Below are positions 61,219-64,000 of a stretch of DNA of 64,000 bases, in pieces. A program made the position numbers and the translations under genes. The first letter of the stretch is position 1, and each line of letters opens with the position of its first letter. The stretch comes from DASUXY01 sp035301985 (lineage in GTDB: Bacteria; Bacillota; Bacilli; Bacillales; Amphibacillaceae). Under the pieces are notes generated by a model that searched no databases, had not been told where the DNA came from, and saw nothing but the letters and a program-made list of their open reading frames with translations. Where the stretch lies: contig DATGTE010000008.1 in the NCBI GenBank assembly GCA_035301985.1, forward strand, positions 62,001-126,000, written 5' to 3'.

Positions 61219-63687
61219 ATGAAAAGGTCGTTATTTGTTTCAGAATGGAAGAACATCTTCAAAGATAAAAAAGTGTTCATTGCCATCATCGCCATTCTTT
61301 TTGTACCACTAATGTATGCTGGGATGTTTCTCTGGTCATTTTGGGATCCATATGATCATTTGCAAGATTTACCAGTTGCTGTTGTCAATGCGGACACTGG
61401 AGCAGAATATGAAGGTGAAGAGTTGGAAATCGGTGATGAGCTCGTTAATAAATTAAAAGAAAATGACGAATTTCAATTTCATTTTGTTTCTAAAGAAGAG
61501 GGTTATCGTGATTTAAAGAAGCAAAAATATTATTTACTTGTCGAAATACCAGAAGATTTTTCACATAACGCGACGACTTTAATGGATGATCATCCAAAGA
61601 AATTACAATTAAAATACGTCCCAAATGAAAGTTATAACTTTTTATCGTCACAGATTGGAGAAACGGCGATGAAAGAAATTAAAATCGCTATATCTAAAGA
61701 AGTATCAGCGACATATGCGGAGACGATGTTTGATAAAGTAACAGAAGTTGCCGATGGTTTAGATGAAGCGAGTGATGGAACAGAATCATTACATGATGGT
61801 GCTAGAGAGATCAATGATGGCTCTAAAACTTTACACGATCACCTCGACGTCTTTTCCACCCAAGCTATCTTGTTTAATGATGGGATGAATGAAGCCTATT
61901 CTGGGGCAGGGAACCTTAAAGATGGTTCCAGTGAGCTAGCAAATGGACTCGGATTGTTAACAGATGGCGGCGATGAATTACTCGATGCTTCTAAAGACGT
62001 TCAAGATGGTTCAAATCAATTAGCGGATGGTATCCAGGAAGTAAATGATGGAGCCCAAGAAATAAGTGAGAAATTACCGGAACTCATCGATGGGACAAAT
62101 GAATTTTCTGATGGATTAACGCAATTCCAAGACGAATTGCCTACACAAATGGCAGAAACAATTGCTCAACAGATTGGTAGTACCGTTGAAAATAGCATCG
62201 ATGAGATGAATGAAGGATTAAATGAATTGCAATCCGGAATTGAAGATGGATTAACCGAGGAGCTTACACAAGGTTTGACATCAGGAATTTCAGCTCAGAT
62301 CGCTGAGACAATGGTTAATCAACAGCAACAGCAAGGTGAGAAGCTCGCTGAAATACTCTTGACAAATGGTCTTGATGAACAAACAGTTGAAACAATCGTT
62401 ACGGAATTAAGTGCTGGTGTCCCTGAAAAGGAAACCGTTCAGGAGGAGATGGAAGAACAGTTGTCTCCCCATATTGTCGGTGCAATCGATGAAAGTATTA
62501 CAGGGATTGAAGGGGGCTTTACAGAGTTTAAAAATGCCGTAAATGAAAATGTTCCTGGAAACTCCACGGACTCATCTGCAACGGAGGAAATAGAAAGCCA
62601 AATTCAAGCTGCCGTAGATCCTGTTTTTAATGAACTGCATGAAGGCCTTGACGCCATTACAGAAGGACAACAAACATTACAAGATGGCCTCAATCAATTA
62701 GCCGATGGTACAGAGCAATTAAAGGAAGGTTCTACACAACTGACAGATGGTCAGAATGAATATGTCGATCATATGCAGACATTTACTGAAAAACTAATGA
62801 AAGCGAATCAAGGAGCAAGTGATTTAGCCTCGGGATCTGAACAATTGACAAATGGTATGAGTGAATTATCAGAAGGATCGTCGCAATTACATGATGGCTC
62901 ACAACAATTAGCAGACGGATCTAAAGATTTATCACAAGGAACAGAAAAATTATCCGAGGGTACAGAGGAACTTCATGATAAAATGCACGATGCTGCTGAT
63001 GAAGTTGGATCTGTACAGTCAACTGACGATACGTACGATATGATGGGGGATCCGGTAGATGTTGACAAACAGGAAATAAATCAAGTTCCAAATTATGGTA
63101 CAGGATTTGCTCCATACTTTGTATCTCTCGGGTTGTTTGTTGGTTCGTTATTAATGACAATTGTCTATAACATGAATGACCCTGCAAAACGGCCAAGAAA
63201 TGGCATCACGTGGTTTTTAGGAAAGTTCGGCGTAGTCGCTGTTGTTGGAATTATTCAAGCATTGATTGTTGATGCCATCCTGTTATTAGGACTAGGTATA
63301 GAAGTGAAAAGTGTACCGTTATTTATTTTTGTATCGATCATAACGAGTCTCGTATTTATGACACTTATTCAATTTTTAGTGACGGTTTTTGGTGATCCAG
63401 GACGGTTCATGGCAATCGTCATTTTGATTTTACAATTGACGACAAGTGCAGGGACTTTCCCACTTGAATTGATACCAAAAGTGATCCAGCCATTGAATGC
63501 TATATTACCGATGACATATACTGTCCAGGCGTTTAAAGCGGTTATTTCAAGTGGGGATTATTCTTATATGTGGCAAAATATAGCTATATTAGTCACATAT
63601 ATTGTTGTATTTATGGTTTTAACAGCTACTTATTTTGTTTATAAAAATAGACAGCAAACCTCCATTGAAATGGAAAAAGCGATTTAA
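61219..63687 (+). CDS. yhgE: YhgE/Pip-family large membrane protein
   Basis: An 822-aa protein. A first membrane helix (residues 18-41) is followed by a YhgE/Pip N-terminal domain (LPVAVVNADTGAEYEGEELEIGDELV), then a long extracellular stretch (about 180-610) of repeated L-x-D-G-x-x-x-L-x-x-G units typical of this family, and five or six C-terminal helices with an ABC-2-like arrangement (from FAPYFVSLGLFVGSLLMTIVYN). It resembles phage-infection protein and type VII secretion accessory proteins. AAGGAG precedes ATG. Predicted to be repressed by the adjacent TetR. Confidence 0.9.
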   Translation: MKRSLFVSEWKNIFKDKKVFIAIIAILFVPLMYAGMFLWSFWDPYDHLQDLPVAVVNADTGAEYEGEELEIGDELVNKLKENDEFQFHFVSKEEGYRDLKKQKYYLLVEIPEDFSHNATTLMDDHPKKLQLKYVPNESYNFLSSQIGETAMKEIKIAISKEVSATYAETMFDKVTEVADGLDEASDGTESLHDGAREINDGSKTLHDHLDVFSTQAILFNDGMNEAYSGAGNLKDGSSELANGLGLLTDGGDELLDASKDVQDGSNQLADGIQEVNDGAQEISEKLPELIDGTNEFSDGLTQFQDELPTQMAETIAQQIGSTVENSIDEMNEGLNELQSGIEDGLTEELTQGLTSGISAQIAETMVNQQQQQGEKLAEILLTNGLDEQTVETIVTELSAGVPEKETVQEEMEEQLSPHIVGAIDESITGIEGGFTEFKNAVNENVPGNSTDSSATEEIESQIQAAVDPVFNELHEGLDAITEGQQTLQDGLNQLADGTEQLKEGSTQLTDGQNEYVDHMQTFTEKLMKANQGASDLASGSEQLTNGMSELSEGSSQLHDGSQQLADGSKDLSQGTEKLSEGTEELHDKMHDAADEVGSVQSTDDTYDMMGDPVDVDKQEINQVPNYGTGFAPYFVSLGLFVGSLLMTIVYNMNDPAKRPRNGITWFLGKFGVVAVVGIIQALIVDAILLLGLGIEVKSVPLFIFVSIITSLVFMTLIQFLVTVFGDPGRFMAIVILILQLTTSAGTFPLELIPKVIQPLNAILPMTYTVQAFKAVISSGDYSYMWQNIAILVTYIVVFMVLTATYFVYKNRQQTSIEMEKAI

Positions 63688-63694
63688 AACGAAT

Positions 63695-63739
63695 AAAAGA
63701 AGCGTGCTGCGTAATTTTAACGTAGCACGCTTCTTTTAC
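63695..63739 (+). terminator. Terminator after yhgE
   Basis: AAAAGAAGCGTGCTGCGT and ACGTAGCACGCTTCTTTT arms around a short TAATTTT-type loop (one bulge). Confidence 0.9.
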
Positions 63740-63938
63740 TTCTTATTAAGAGTCGTTATTTTTAACATCGGAGGCGAACGATCTACTGTGCTTTCTTTTC
63801 TATGGTCATCCGCCTAAAATAGCATAAAACAGGGGCAAAAGTGGAGAACATGCATACATAATACATAAGAACACAATTATTTTAGGTGCATCATTTGAAC
63901 CTCCATAGCACCAGAGTGGATCTAGGAGAGTGGATTTT

Positions 63939-64000
63939 ATGCAAACTCCATGGATTAATTATCAAGCGATGCGTGAGATTATTTCCAAGGAAATGAATGA
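63939..64000 (+). CDS. Start of an unidentified gene, cut by the window end
   Basis: ATG 63939 follows AGGAGAG at a normal distance and opens MQTPWINYQAMREIISKEMN before the window ends. Too short to assign a family. Confidence 0.5.
   Translation, partial: MQTPWINYQAMREIISKEMN

Noticed and set aside
1..64000. CRISPR arrays, insertion sequences and integrated phage
   Set aside because: No regularly spaced direct repeats, transposase or integrase motifs, or phage structural genes were seen; the lone holin is not enough.

Overview
The window is AT-rich DNA from an endospore-forming member of the Bacillaceae (Firmicutes). The evidence is strong Shine-Dalgarno sites with frequent GTG/TTG starts, spore-coat genes cotO and cotZ behind sigma-K-type promoters, a tryptophan T-box, a SAM-I riboswitch and a FapR-type operator. 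Much of the gene order matches Bacillus subtilis: yitV-yitW, mobB-moaE-moaD, yjzD / med / fabH-fabF / yjbA / trpS, then yjbC-spx-mecA-coiA-pepF-spxH-yjbI-yjbK-yjbM-ppnK-yjbO-prpE, then yjcFGH. The genus cannot be fixed from sequence alone; an Oceanobacillus/Virgibacillus-like relative is an inference. No rRNA, CRISPR array, intact prophage or complete insertion sequence was seen.

Layout. 0-3.6 kb: esterase YitV, Fe-S assembly factor YitW, part of the molybdopterin pathway, undecaprenyl-diphosphatase. 3.6-11.4 kb: a Gly/Tyr-rich small protein, a YjzD-like peptide, competence lipoprotein Med, the FapR-controlled condensing enzymes FabH and FabF, YjbA, and TrpS with its T-box. 11.7-26.5 kb: a DUF4015 glycoside-hydrolase-like exoprotein, then the conserved thiol-stress, competence and stringent-response block (Spx, MecA, CoiA, PepF, SpxH, truncated haemoglobin, CYTH protein, small (p)ppGpp synthetase, NAD kinase, pseudouridine synthase, PrpE) and MgtE. 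26.5-28.2 kb: spore-coat cluster. 28.3-38.4 kb: DUF421 protein, yjcFGH, a heterodimeric ABC exporter, two SDR enzymes, an OsmC-like protein and tRNA-Val(GAC). 38.5-42.5 kb: CHY zinc finger protein, a lone holin-like gene, and a SAM-riboswitch transcription unit (duplicated CMD protein plus flavin monooxygenase). 42.8-46.5 kb: the envelope-stress operon pspA-ydjG-ydjH-ydjI behind a sigma-W-like promoter. 46.7-58 kb: YitT, an MFS exporter, a DUF3231 protein, a sulfonate-type ABC importer, an atypical acyl-CoA synthetase, a Yip1 protein and the NfeD-FloT flotillin pair. 58-64 kb: an unknown gene, an S13 DD-peptidase lacking a signal peptide, a TetR regulator with three matching operators next to a large YhgE/Pip membrane protein, and the first bases of one more gene.

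Themes. Envelope stress and membrane organisation recur (PspA/YdjGHI, NfeD-FloT, YhgE, UppP, heterodimeric exporter). Redox and thiol control is concentrated in the Spx block. Sulfur acquisition appears twice: the SAM-riboswitch monooxygenase unit and the SsuABC-like importer, which has no monooxygenase of its own. The least expected signals are the Trp-to-Gly change in the acyl-CoA synthetase pocket, the signal-less S13 enzyme, the internally duplicated CMD protein under SAM control, and the three TGACTA-N11-TAGTCA-type operators around the TetR/YhgE pair.
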